Below are positions 46,046 through 58,125 of a stretch of 64,000 nucleotides of DNA, piece after piece. Under the pieces are notes generated by a model. The model was not told the DNA's origin and made no database searches. It was given only the letters and a program-made list of their open reading frames with translations. The DNA is taken from positions 248,001-312,000 of the forward strand of contig OX638134.1 in NCBI GenBank assembly GCA_951804985.1, given 5' to 3'. The DNA comes from Dryomyza anilis (lineage: Eukaryota; Arthropoda; Insecta; Diptera; Dryomyzidae). The position numbers and the translations under genes were made by a program. Positions within the stretch are counted from its first letter, which is position 1. Each line of letters opens with the position of its first letter.

Positions 46046-46590
46046 CTTGCTGGTTTTAGGTTATTTTCATAACAGTTTTGCTCTGTGTTTCGATAATTTT
46101 GATGGTAGTGTTGCTGTCGATGGTGAAGTAGTTGGAGTTGAAGTATAAAGCATTTGCTTGATAGACAACATTGTCGAGTCATGGTATGAGCGAGAACATA
46201 CACTTGCAATAATTTTAAAACGTATTCCACGCCAAAATCGATTTCATCTACGATTTCGATTAAATTCATATGTCTATTTAAGGGTATCAAGATATGTATT
46301 TCCAGAGATGCAGGAGTTCAAATTGACAATAAAAGACAATCAAAAGAAAATTTTAATTTAGAGATATAAATTCAGTCAAGATTTTGGTAAAATTTCCTGG
46401 GAAGTTACCCAATTCAAAATATACTGAAAAACATTCTATATACATCGAGGGTGCCTATGTTGACAGCATTCTCACTTTTTTCCTATCACATATAATTTTA
46501 AAACCATTATTGTTTTACACTACGCGAATTTTGACCATTTTAGCTTGGTATATTTTTTAACAAATTGATTTTAAAATAAGTCAAAATTTA
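46046..46590. other. Spacer, nothing recognised
   Basis: AT-rich. The opposed frames 46,036-46,290 minus and 46,158-46,361 plus overlap, and neither is recognisable. Confidence 0.3.
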
Positions 46591-47465
46591 TATCATACAA
46601 TATGTTTTTGCTGCGCCAACATTTTTCCGTGTATTTTCGCGCGCCTTCAATCATGTCCTGCGCTGCTCTATTACCGGATTCCCATCGTAATGACGGGTTT
46701 TGTGCCGCATTAAACGCACAAAACACTCCACTTAACACCACTTCAGAACAGCCATTCAGCACTCGACTCGACTGGCAGCAACTTTTCATTCAACTGATTT
46801 GAGAGTGAAGCTCAGAAGCCTCAAAATCATTTCATTCACATTGGACCCGAGTGATTTTTAGGGGGAGTTTTATTGACAGCAACAATTACCTGCGCGGATG
46901 CTGATGAAGCTTTGTGCAAGTTCTTGACAGCAGTAACTGCAACATTTCGCAGGCAACAACAGCCTGAGACTGAGACTGGGTCGTTCTTGCAAACGGTTTT
47001 GTCTGCCTGTTTGTCTGTACATCAGTCTATCCAGCTGGCTGACTGTCTATTTGTCTGTCTGTCCGTGGCCTGTCCGTGCGTCTTCTATCCACTTTGCACT
47101 TTGCGCATTCAACTGTCTATGCGTTGAGTGATCGTGCAATCAACAGGCTCAATTTTAATGGGGTGGCAATCATGTTGCAATGATGCGTTCGCGCGTTCTT
47201 GTTGTTGCCGGCGCATTTATGATGGGTTGGAAATCACTTACGAGTTGATTATTAAATAATAATAGACTGCATTATGAACGCAAATGGTTGTTGAAGTTGT
47301 TGTTGTGATTGTTGTTGCTAACAATCAATTAGGAAAATAAGTTGTTTATAAATGTACGCGATTATGTTTGCATAAAGTTGCTTTAAACACGAACATCGTC
47401 TCTATAATCAATTTCTTGCATAAAATATGGTAACAAGTTGGCTGCAACATCGTTACACTTGGCTT
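46591..47465. other. Higher-GC island
   Basis: Non-repetitive, with CTGTCTATTTGTCTGTCTGT (47,043) and GTTGTTGTTGTGATTGTTGT (47,296). Short frames on both strands are not recognisable. A regulatory role is possible by composition only. Confidence 0.35.
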
Positions 47466-48700
47466 GAAGTGCGGCGGTATTTTATATTTTGAAAGGTTAA
47501 AAAGTTTGAACAAAGAGTATTTAAAAGTCTGAATAAAATTAATTACTTACATATATAAAGCTGATTAACATCAGTTTTTACTATTTCCCTATCCGTTTCG
47601 CAAACAGTATTTTCAATTTTTTTGACGAAGAGTAATGCTTTGACAGGTTAAAAAGATTTCACAAAAAATATTGAAAAGTCTGAATAAAAATTTACAATTA
47701 CAATTTTAGCTGTTTTAGGACTATTGCAGATAAAATATATCACTTTATAATATGTAAATCTTCACAAACTTTGCTGTCTTAGAGCTCTTTCAGAGCAATG
47801 GCTTTAGAGATCAAAAAGCTTTAACAAAGTGTATTTAAAAACCTGAATAAAGTTTACTTTATAAGTGAACTAAGAATCTTTTTAGTGTAGTTAATAGTTA
47901 TTTTAGAATCTTTTCAAAGAAATATAACATATGAAAATACATTTCACAAAGAGTATTTTAAGCTTTTTCTCTTTTTTACATAGTGTTGTTAAAGAGCAAT
48001 TTCTTGAAAGGTTCACAATATTTCAAAAAGTGTATTTAAAAGTCTGCATGAAAATGATTACTGACTTAAAACCTCTAAAAATACAAATATCACTTTACAT
48101 TTAGTGTGTTTCACATATAATACTTTAAATCTGACATTGCTTTTAAAAAGCAATACCTATAAAAGGAGTATTTTATTTTTTTTGATTAAGAGTAATGCTT
48201 TGAATGGTTAACAAGATTTCACAAAAAAATATTGAAAAGTCTGCATAGGAATTTACAAATTCAATTAAAAATTTCTCCTTTTTTAGTGTTGTTAAAGAGC
48301 AATTTCTTGTAAGGTTCACAATACTTCAAAAAGTGTATTTAAAAGTCTGCATGAAAATGATTACTGACTTAAAACCTCTAAAAATACAAATATCACTTTA
48401 CATACAGTTTGTTTCACAAAGAATGTTTTAAATCTGACATTGCTTTTAAAAAGCAATACCTATAAAGGTTCGAAATAAATTTCTAAGAGTATTTAAAAGG
48501 CTGCTTTATCTACTGACTAAAAACTATTTTAAATCATAATAGAAAATAAGAGTATTTTAAACTATAAAAGTATTACTACTATAAAATATTATTTACAAAA
48601 AGAGTATTTTAAAGACTGGTTTTTTGAGATCTTGCTGTTTAAGAGCAATACCTTAAAATTTGAATTATAGTTCTTTTAGACCCTTTTAAATATAAATATT
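47466..48700 (+). repeat. Diverged tandem repeat with a recent ~303-bp duplication
   Basis: GTTGTTAAAGAGCAATTTCT starts at 47,985 and again at 48,288; the following ~115 bases are nearly identical (both include GTCTGCATGAAAATGATTAC). Another block, AAGAGTAATGCTTTGA, lies at about 47,626 and 48,186. Weaker copies of GAGTATTTAAAAGTCTG fill the rest. Confidence 0.88.
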
Positions 48701-50053
48701 ACATTACTCTGAGTATTTAAAAGCATCTATCTAACTGTTAAGGAGCTCTTAAAAATAGTGCACTTGTTTTCAGAAATCTTAAAATTTTCTAAAAGCATTT
48801 CTATTTAGAACAGTCTTATCAAAAAATAATTATATATCATTTAGCATTGACATTACTTATATGATTTTTCAAATTTCTAATAGATTTCTCAAAATATTAC
48901 AATAACTTACAAAAGACCTTTATATAGGCTACAAAAAAAAACTTAATTATAGCACGTGCTTTTTTGAGCGCGCTCTACGCATAAAAGACGTCAGTGCCGA
49001 GCCTCAGGTTAGCTTAACAAAAAAAAGCTTAATTATTCAAATATGACCCAAACTAGCAGCTAAGTTCAAAATCCTTTTCAATAACTTTTTTTTTTTTTTT
49101 TTGTGGAACAAATGCCCCCCGGCAGCCTGTCGCTGCTTAGGCACCTGTTACCGCGCTACCAAAATGGGTACAACAACACAAACTACATCAGTATAGATCT
49201 GTAACAATTAGTGCTTCAAAAACATCAAAAATACGCACCTCAACCAATAATTAATAATCGAAGCAAAGCAAAAATCGTTTCAAGTAGTTGCCAGTGAAAA
49301 GTTTTTAAATAACTTCAGTGGCAACGAACGAACGCCCTAGCGCAAAAGTGAAGTTCATAATTAGTAGCTAAACCTAAAGATTACTATAACAGTGTTCGGA
49401 TGTAGATGGGCTATATGGATACAGGGGGTTTATTTTATTTGAAGCATTCAAATTTGACTATAGACAACCAGAACGAAAGTAAATCTATAACATTCTTACA
49501 AAATTGTTATTATACCAAAGGAAATAGCTACATGTAAATAATAACTACATGTAAATGGCTCTGGAATGTCGAAAATACCTCTTGGTGATTTCACATTTAG
49601 GTGCCCTTTATTTTACGAAATAATATTAACCTGATAAATTACATAAGAGTAAGATCTTATCAGATAAAAAATATGGGTTAAGTACAAAATAATGATTTTA
49701 ATTACGAAAATTGTTTCAATTTACGTAGACGTTTCGGAAAACAATCTAATCGGATTTTTTATTTGATCTCTTAATATATTTCTTTTCTATAATCTGTTTT
49801 AGTTATTTAACGAAACTAACTGGAATTTTCTAAATTTCATTTATCATATTGTATTGAAGAAGAACTCTTATTAATTCCTGATATGCCTTTCAGTATCTAT
49901 CGCAACAGGGTAGGTATTTTTATAAAATTTCCAAATATGCTCTACAAAATGTTGTGACAGACATTTTAGAAATATTTTATTTTTCAAAGTATTAAGATAA
50001 ACATTACAAAAAGTTTTACTACGTAAGTTCTTCATGTGCTAAACTATGAGCAA
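48701..50053. other. Spacer
   Basis: Mostly AT-rich. 49,090-49,170 is an odd segment: a run of T, then GCCCCCCGGCAGCCTGTCGC and GCACCTGTTACCGCGCTACC, unlike its neighbours. No gene is seen. Confidence 0.35.
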
Positions 50054-50660
50054 CACAGAAAAAAATATCATCATATTTATGAATTTCGTTCTTCCAACCA
50101 TAATTCATTGTAATGAACAACGATTCATAATATTGATAATTACAGAACATCAATGTAATGAATTCATTATCAATATGATGAATGACCGAAAATTATAATA
50201 AATAATAGTTTGCGCTACAGTCTTGTTTAGAACTTCGGCCGAGCTCTCTCACCATTTTGAGCTGTGCGTGTTATATTTGTACTCAAAGTGGTGGGACCTA
50301 CAGTTTATTGACGAATCCAAACGGCAGGTGAGAGCTTTTCATAGGCACTGTTTTACTCTCGTAGGTTTGCCATTTACTGCCGAGAGGTAGCGCGGTATAG
50401 TAAAATGTTTCTAAGAAAAGATGTTCTGAGCCCCAGTCCAGGCTCGAACCGGGGGCCTTTCAGCTCGCAGTCCCTAACCACTAACCACTGAGCTACCGCG
50501 GCTACAGACCGAAAAAGTATTCTTCAATATGAAGAACTGTATATGAAGAATACGTTTCATCATATTAATGAACAAATACATAAAATACAACATATATGTA
50601 CATCGTATTGAAGGATATTGTTCATCAAACACAATTTCAATGAAAATATTTATTTTTCGT
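50054..50660 (+). mobile_element. MITE copy interrupted by a SINE
   Basis: Left end CACAGAAAAAAATATCATCA. Family blocks TTCTTCCAACCATAATTCAT, then (after the SINE) GAAAAAGTATTCTTCAATAT and GTGAAGAATA-type sequence up to about 50,660. Diverged family words reappear at 51,120-51,250 (TAGTTGGTGAAAAAATTCAT), so the element may extend to about 51,250. Confidence 0.8.
50193..50506 (-). mobile_element. tRNA-derived SINE, copy 4, nested in a MITE
   Basis: Minus strand. Head TAGCTCAGTGGTTAGTGGTT with B box GGTTCGAGCCT, body as in copy 3, (ATT)n tail. Flanked by a 9-bp duplication GACCGAAAA at 50,184-50,192 and 50,507-50,515, both within the MITE sequence. Confidence 0.95.
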
Positions 50661-51255
50661 TCATTGTTTGCCATAATTCTCAGTTTTTAAGTAGTTGTGG
50701 TATGTTATTTCTCCTCGACATGCATAAATTAGTAAAATGTTATATTATAAAAAATATATTAATATTTATAAAAAATATTTTTGAGACCACTTCGGACAAT
50801 TTTTTTTTTCGAAATTTTTATTTATATTTAGCACAAAATCTTTATTTTTGTTGGAGATTTTTTTTGTAGAATTTTTTTTCGCACACATTTTTTGGAAATT
50901 TTTTCTATTTTTTTCGAATTGTTTTTTTCGAAAAATATATTTATTTTTTGAAAAATTCGTAACAAAATAATTTCCATCAATTATTTTAATTACAAAAAAT
51001 ATTGTTTTTTTTCAAAATAATATTTTATAAATCAAGCAAGCAGTATTTAACAAATAAATAACATAGACTTTATAGGAATTATAAATTATAAATATAGGCA
51101 TTATAAATATGTGTGCAAATATAAGAACATCATATTAATCATTAAAAACATTAAATTGCAATTCAATTAATGAATTCACCCATATAATGAATCTAGTAGT
51201 TGGTGAAAAAATTCATAATTTTTATGATAATATTCATAATTTTTCTTCTAGGGAT
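50661..51255. other. AT-rich spacer with MITE remnants
   Basis: Runs of A and T (50,800-51,010), then MITE-family words at 51,120-51,250. The frame 50,618-50,869 is not recognisable. Confidence 0.4.
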
Positions 51256-52375
51256 GCTACGCCTCGGAATCGCAAATATTGAGCGCGACTACTACACCCT
51301 GTAGCTGCGCTGATTGTATAGCGTTATTGTTAAAAAAATGATTTTGACCATAAATCACAATTATCGCCACATGCCCCACACATACACAGCGCAGTAGCGG
51401 TGGCACCACTAACAGCCCACAAAATTGTAGCAACATAAATGTGTTGCCGCAGGTGCCATAGTGCTGAAGTATTTCATTTTTCTGCAGATTTCCTCCTTCT
51501 ACTTCATCTTCTCCATCTCTAATGATTCAACCAATTCTTTTTTTTTATTGTACACAGCCTCTTCTTCTGAAGCTCTTTTATATTTTTGACAAAAGTTTGC
51601 GTCGTTCATCAAAGAACTAAATTGGTTTAGAAATCGCCTCCGAGTTTGAATATTTTTGACAAACATAAATTATGTTTCAAACCAAGGCACAATAGTTAAA
51701 ACATAAAAATGTTTTCGTTGCAACGATTAAATTTCATTTTGTTAGCTTCTGTGCTGCGGGGTATTTTTTAGTTTTATTTTTTTAGTTTTAGTTTTATTGT
51801 TGGGACCAAATTTTTACGCACGCGGTTAAAACTATTTCAACTGAACACTTAATGAGTTGCACCGAACTGTAGCACTTTACGTCGTTCAACGAAATAACTT
51901 CTAGTATTGTCTCAACTACCTATTCTTTTTATTCTGCTATTCTCAATCGCCGTACAATTTCTGTCAAATCAATAACTATCTTGGCAAATCAATCGCGCGG
52001 TAATTGCAAATTCCTGACTCTGGCTTTTGTTCTACAATGCTGCGCGCGGTTTGTCTGCGACTTAGTTTATGTTGCAATTGGCGCGCGAAAACGTTGCCAA
52101 CATCCACAAGTACATTTATTTATTTCACACTCGTCGTTGTTGCTGTTACTGCTGCTGATGGGCTGCCGATTGACATTTGCACAAAATGCAAGCGCGCGCA
52201 AATTGCATTGCATTCGGTTGCAGAACGAGGCCCAGTCAATCGCACGAAACGAAAGCAAATCGCAGCAACATGTTGAGGTGACACATTGACGACAGCGTGA
52301 CAGCAGTGTTGCCAACTGTGCGACAAGTTGCAAAGGCTTTAACACATTAATGACCATAGAGTTGAATAAAACACA
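51256..52375. other. Higher-GC island
   Basis: Non-repetitive. Opposed overlapping frames at 51,981-52,357 (plus and minus) reach 102 codons but show no known domain and no splice or start context that favours any one. It contains several GCGCGC(A/G) runs (52,041, 52,080 and 52,192). Candidate regulatory island by composition. Confidence 0.35.
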
Positions 52376-52985
52376 AAATTGGAGAGGTCTTAGATTAAAT
52401 CTAGCTAGAGTCGATAAAGAGGCATCGCGAATTGATTTTCATGGGCAGATATAGAAAGGATAGGATTATTTTAAAATAATTTTGAAGTCATATAGTATTA
52501 TGCATTGGAGGGGGAAGGACGCTAGTAAACTGGACATATGTAAGAAAATGTACAAAGTCGTAATATTTCAGGGAAATGATATTGGGAAATTGTGGAGTGG
52601 ATAAGTGGTAATCTGTCTTGGTACTCTATAGCCTTTGGTGTGCTCTATCTCACACAAAATAATGAGCTGTGTGAGAGCAAATGCCTGTTCTACATGCACG
52701 TTTTCATGTTATGGGTATAAAAAATTCCCATTTCCCATTAGAGGATTCTAAAAACAAATGAAATATAATTTTTTTCATGTAAAACTGACGAATATTATTT
52801 ACAAAATTATAAAATATAAGTGCTTTAACATTTAAATTAAAATGGCTTGAGAAAATTCATAGGTTATAGAATAAGATGATCTGATAACAATATAATCTGT
52901 GTGAAATTTGTCAAAATAAAACAAGGCAATCGAAGGTCAGTCTGTCATGGGTTAATGTTGAACCAATAGTCTTAGTTTTAGTGCC
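52376..52985. other. Spacer, nothing recognised
   Basis: AT-rich, mixed DNA without repeats I can name. Confidence 0.3.
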
Positions 52986-53480
52986 TACCATTTTGGCAAC
53001 TCTGACGACGTGCCCACTGCAACATTCACAAGAGCAGCAACTGTTGTTGCTCCTCGAGTGCCTCTGCCTTTTAATAATAATAAATTTCAATTGCCAAACA
53101 GAAATTCACACAAAACAGAGCAGAAACTTCGTTGAAAACAAATAAATTTGCATATAAATGCGCTCGGCAGCAATGTTGCTCTTGTTAGTGTCATTGTTGC
53201 CGCTGCTGCCACCGCTGCAACTCCTCAACATGTTGCTTCGAGCTATACATCGAACTGCACGTTGCTGTCCCTTCAAAGTCGTCGTTGTCGTTGTCAATGA
53301 CAGCAGCTCTAGCACTTACAGCGCCAAGCAGGCACTCAGGGAGACAGACAGACAACAACATAAAGGTAGCAGTAGCAACACCTTGTTTTCCGAAGCGCTG
53401 GGAAATGACGCCGTCTAAATGACAGATAACGCGCTATATGGGTGGGTGGTGGCTTTGGGAAGGTTCAGCTATTCAGCCGA
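52986..53480. other. Triplet-rich island
   Basis: Opposed overlapping Leu-rich and Thr/Ser-rich frames (53,158-53,418 plus, 53,106-53,315 minus) come from TTGCCGCTGCTGCCACCGCT-type DNA. GTCGTCGTTGTCGTTGTCAA is at 53,278. Confidence 0.35.
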
Positions 53481-53852
53481 AAGCACGTTGTGCAGTAATT
53501 ATGATTTTATCAGTTAGCAGTTTCAATTACGTCTTAATTTGGAGTTGGTGCCTTCGGAGTTTTGTAGTATTCTGCGACAGACAATTAGATGACAAAGACA
53601 TTAGAATCAGAATAAATAGTAATGGTAGCAAAAATAAATTTTTATTGAGTTCAGAGATTATTTAATTCCTTGGATTCTTTTAATGTCAATATAAGCTCTT
53701 AATTAAAAAAAATATATTTCTTCAATGCCAGTTTAATTAAACATAATTTAAAGGTGGCGCTTTTTAGCATTGCAAAATTACAAAGTTTAACCAAAGTGTG
53801 CGCAATTTATCTGGACAAAAATTATAATGATAGTTATCAAATCTTCGCATAA

Positions 53853-54368
53853 ACTGAAAGTAGTGGTAATACTATGGGCCATGTCTTTGTAAGACATCCG
53901 CCACTACCCTAACCTAACCTAATGTTACTTGCAAAAAACACTTTGTACAAAGTAAGGTTACATTTTGAAGTTTGGACATTTTTATAGTTAATTAAATGAA
54001 TTTACTAACAATTATGAAAGGTATTGTCAGTATCATATATGTGTCAAGAAATAAGAATTTAACTGTCTGCCTTTTCAAGTGATCGAAAGGTTCCAGGTTT
54101 TTCAAATCCTACTGAAAGTAGTGGTAATACTATGGGCCATGTCTTTGTAAGACATCCGCCACTACCCTAACCTAACCTAATGTTACTTGCAAAAAACACT
54201 TTGTACAAAGTAAGGTTACATTTTGAAGTTTGGACATTTTTATAGTTAATTAAATGAATTTACTAACAATTATGAAAGGTATTGTCAGTATCATATATGT
54301 GTCAAGAAATAAGAATTTAACTGTCTGCCTTTTCAAGTGATCGAAAGGTTCCAGGTTTTTCAAATCCT
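53853..54368. repeat. Perfect 258-bp tandem duplication
   Basis: Copy 1 (53,853-54,110) and copy 2 (54,111-54,368) are identical throughout as I read them. Both start ACTGAAAGTAGTGGTAATAC and end CCAGGTTTTTCAAATCCT. Each contains CCCTAACCTAACCTAATG. No open frame. Either a very recent duplication or an assembly artefact. Confidence 0.97.
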
Positions 54369-54689
54369 TATTATATGTATCATTGGCCCATGGGACAATT
54401 TCCTTTTATTAGATTTTTACAATGCTCACATGATGAGATAAATCTCGATCGAAACATAAAATTCGAGACGAAACTCGAAATTTAGTTTTAGCTATCTTTT
54501 AGCGTTCGGAATCGAAAATCACATGCGTTCATTGTTTTTTATAAGATTTACCATAAAATAAATAAATATATTGTTTAAAATAAGGTCATTTCGGCAGGTA
54601 AAATATTTAAATAATAGAATTTTTTTTACGAATTAAAAAAAAAATAAATTTCGAATATGAAAATAAAATATAAAAAAAGTGAGAAATAT
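54369..54689. other. AT-rich spacer
   Basis: Nothing recognised. Confidence 0.3.
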
Positions 54690-54953
54690 GTGATGTACAT
54701 AAATGTTGTATTGATGTACATATATGTTGTATTTTATGTATTTATTCATTAATATGATGAAACGTATTCTTCACATACAGTTCAACGTATTGAAGAATAC
54801 TTTTTCGGTCATTTATCATGTTGATAATGTATTAATGAATAATGAACATTAAAGTTTTGTAGTTATCATTATTATGATTTATTCTTCAATACAATGAATC
54901 ATGGCTGGAAGGACGGAAATCATCCATTCGATGTACATTTTTTTTTCTCTGCT
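54690..54953 (-). mobile_element. MITE copy, CACAGA-end family, minus orientation
   Basis: On the minus strand it starts GCAGAGAAAAAAAAATGTAC at 54,953 and carries GATGATTTCCGTCCTTCCAG, ATGATTCATTGTATTGAAGA, GAAAAAGTATTCTTCAATAC and GTGAAGAATACGTTTCATC. It ends near a small duplication of ACATATATGTTGTATT-like words. Confidence 0.8.
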
Positions 54954-57019
54954 TGGTATAAGATCAGAAATGGGCAAATCACATGTTGCAGTCGACCAAT
55001 CACGCCCATTGTAAATACCAAACAGCGTAGGCATCGGGTTAATCTATATTCTTAGTTTCATTTTTCTAACAGTTTCTTTTCCTATAATCGATAGTTCAAA
55101 AGTTATATCTATATTTTTGACATTTTTGACACCTCATTCATAAAATATATTTTGATATTTATCGAATCCTCTAGATAAATGATATTTCGAACCGATTAAT
55201 CAATTTATATAAATTTTGTATCGATTGAGAATTGTTCGAAATAGCTTAAAACTCTAGAAAAAAGTTTGATGTCAAAATTCATGTTACATGTCGTACATTA
55301 TCATCATTATCTTCACATGATCATGTGTAAGCTTCTACTAGGGATACTGGGTAAGTTCTTCTATTAACCTGAAGATGAAAATTTCGCAATCTGGGAAGAT
55401 TTCTGAAATCTCTATCAAAATAATTCTAAAATTAACTATTTTCGATGCACCGTTGATAAACTGTCAAAGAACCATTGATATTTCTGTAATCTTTTAGTTA
55501 AATGATATTCATGATAAAATGTTCAATGATAAATTCATCTAATCATCTAAATGTAAATATATATGAAAAATATGAATTCTCTTAAACCTCTTGAGCGAAT
55601 TTAATAAAAACTTTATATACATTTTGTAAAGAGGTTCTTTAGAGCATTTTATTTCTAATTTATTTAAAGACTTGAAAATATAATAAAAATAAAAACATAG
55701 TTCAGTTTTTTTGAATATCAATGTATAATATTTATTTGTTTTCGTTTATAAAATGCCCATTTAACAAAATATCTATTTTACATTTTTTAATAATTTAATA
55801 TAGTGCTAGAAACATTTCTAATATAATATATAAAATATTTATAAATATAATAAAAAAAATCAATTGAAATTTTTGCTAAAATTTTGACTAATTCCATATA
55901 GCATTCAAGTGCTATATATTTAAATATTTGTTTTAAATTAAACTTAAAATCTAAATACATACATTATATATACGATATCTATAGATATATTTCAGTAACG
56001 AATTATCGCTAACAATACTCAAACAATTAACAACTAAGTGGGTTTTGTTCACGCAGAAAATACTTGGCCTTGTCTGAAGTCGTTCGTTCAGACTCCTAAC
56101 AAAATACTCTAAAATTAAAAATAAAAAAAAGAATATACTAAGAATTGAACTAATATCTTTTACTAAATACTAAATCTATTAAAACCGCATTTAATGTGTG
56201 CCATTAGCATAATTAAATTAACACTAAATATGCACATATTTTATGATGTTTTATTTAATTTTATTATTAGCTGGTTTTGTTGATCGTGCTCTTGCTCCCG
56301 AGCAAGTGTTTCTGGAATTTGTTGCTAGTTTCATTATTAATTTATTATTAAATATTGTTTAACATTTTGTTTAATAATTTTGATATTTTTTCGTGTTTTT
56401 TATTTCTTCATGCATATTAATTTCATTATAAAGTAGTTCACTGTGTGCTCGCGATAAAACAAAGCCATCTGATTTTTCTTGTTTTATAAATTTATTTAAA
56501 TGAAGTGATAACATCTTAAATTTGCTAATTACAACAAGCTTGTTATTATTTTTGTATGTTTTTTTGTTGTTGCTTTACAGGCGCTATTTCCGTAGATGTT
56601 ATATGTTTTGTGTAGATATTTTGTAGGAACATAAATTAAAATTTACGACCTCATATTTTGTGTTTAGATCTTGACACGATCGGTATAACACCAGTATAGT
56701 AAACCAAAATATACAGTGCGCTGACAGCGCGTCGACTTATGTCAGTTAATGTCAATAACCGGCTTAGGCAATCGTATCGGGGGATCAGCGTAACGGAGTT
56801 TCTGATGGTAAACGATATTTGATAGTATGGTATGTGGGAGAGGGGATCTGTACAAAAATAACAGGTGTCAACAATATCACAAAGATCACATGCAGTTAAA
56901 TAGATGGATATTTGGCGCATGTTTGAATAAATCATATAATTTTTAGTTATTTTTATTATATGTATAGCTCATAGCATTTGTGGCACTAATTAAATTTGTA
57001 TTTTAGACATTTTTGCATT
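54954..57019. other. AT-rich spacer
   Basis: No gene seen. 56,040-56,640 has somewhat more mixed composition (for example GATCGTGCTCTTGCTCCCGA at 56,282), and 56,690-56,790 contains GTGCGCTGACAGCGCGTCGA. The minus-strand frame 56,651-56,935 (94 codons) is not recognisable. The lower part could be distal knrl 3' flank. Confidence 0.35.
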
Positions 57020-58125
57020 TGAATCAATAAACAGAATTATTCACCATTCGCATGAGGTTGGAATAGAGAAAACAAGTAGTGGTAACAACCAAATTCATTC
57101 GGTAAAAACTAAATTTCTGGTTTATAGAACGGCCATATTCAGTATAACTTTAAATTGGCCTTTAACTGTTTTCAATTAGTTTTAGTTTATACCACAACCT
57201 ACTAGTTTTTGCTATAAAAATCAACTGAATATTTTAAAGTCCGTTCATTTGAGAAATATCGGAACTCATAGTTGTTACATCCACATTTATTCAGAGAAAC
57301 GAAAATTCTGGTTGATGGAACTGTCATTATCGATATTTACTGGAAATTAATCTCGAATTTTTCACAATTGGAAACAACCTAGAATTACAACCCTGTTAGT
57401 TTTGGTTATAAAAATCGACTAGACAATTGAGAGGCTGAATAAGTTGGTTGCCGCAAGCAAGCATAACATTTTAAACTGTTTTCAATTGGTTTTAGTCCAT
57501 ACTACCTGTTAATTTTGGCTTTATGATTCGACTGAACTCTTGAGAGACCGATCATTTGAGAATTAGTCCAAATTTATAGTTTTGGGTATAAGAATCGGTT
57601 TTTGAGAGGTCTCATAATATTGTTGTCTCAACATATTGTCTTACTATGTGTACATAACATGTTCCACTTGGGAAATTGAAAAAAAAACATCCCTGACAAA
57701 ATTTGTAGAAAGGTCGAGTATACATAGAAATATTTTATCGGAAGAATTTAAGCAGAAAAAGGTTGAGTTAATATCAAAAGTTCCCATTTTTGACCAGTTT
57801 CAAAATATGCGGGAATATGTCTTTAATCCATTTCATATGATAGTATTCCATACGATTTTCACAAACTTCCATTTATCGGTGTGTTTTCCGGAAATATTCC
57901 TGAAATATTACTGAAAATGCCAGATATTTTGTCTAGAGATTATAAAACATTCGAAGCTCCATACAAAATTGTCTGTTCTATCTTGATTCGGATTAAATAA
58001 CTTATTAAAACTTTTCTGCTATATGTCTTATAGCTTTTCCAATACTGTTCTCTGAATTCTTCTAGTGCGTTCTACGAACGATCCTTATCAGGAACTTTCG
58101 TAACCTTTGAAACTCCCTAAATTGT
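57020..58125 (-). other. Region just downstream of knrl: 3' UTR plus degenerate repeats
   Basis: The transcript must continue below 58,126, but the cleavage site cannot be fixed. On the minus strand there is an ATTAAA variant signal at 57,822-57,827 (about 300 nt past the stop) and the first canonical AATAAA at 57,286-57,291. The stretch 57,050-57,640 also carries several diverged copies of a repeat whose core reads AGTTTTGGTTATAARAATCG (copies near 57,200, 57,396, 57,510 and 57,570). The same family occurs at 6.3-6.8 kb. The small open frame 57,636-57,914 has no recognisable product. Confidence 0.4.

Noticed and set aside
53885..53910. CCCTAACCTAACCTAA as an interstitial telomere tract
   Set aside because: Only about three units, and Diptera lack TTAGG telomeres. 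Such words are common by chance in fly DNA.
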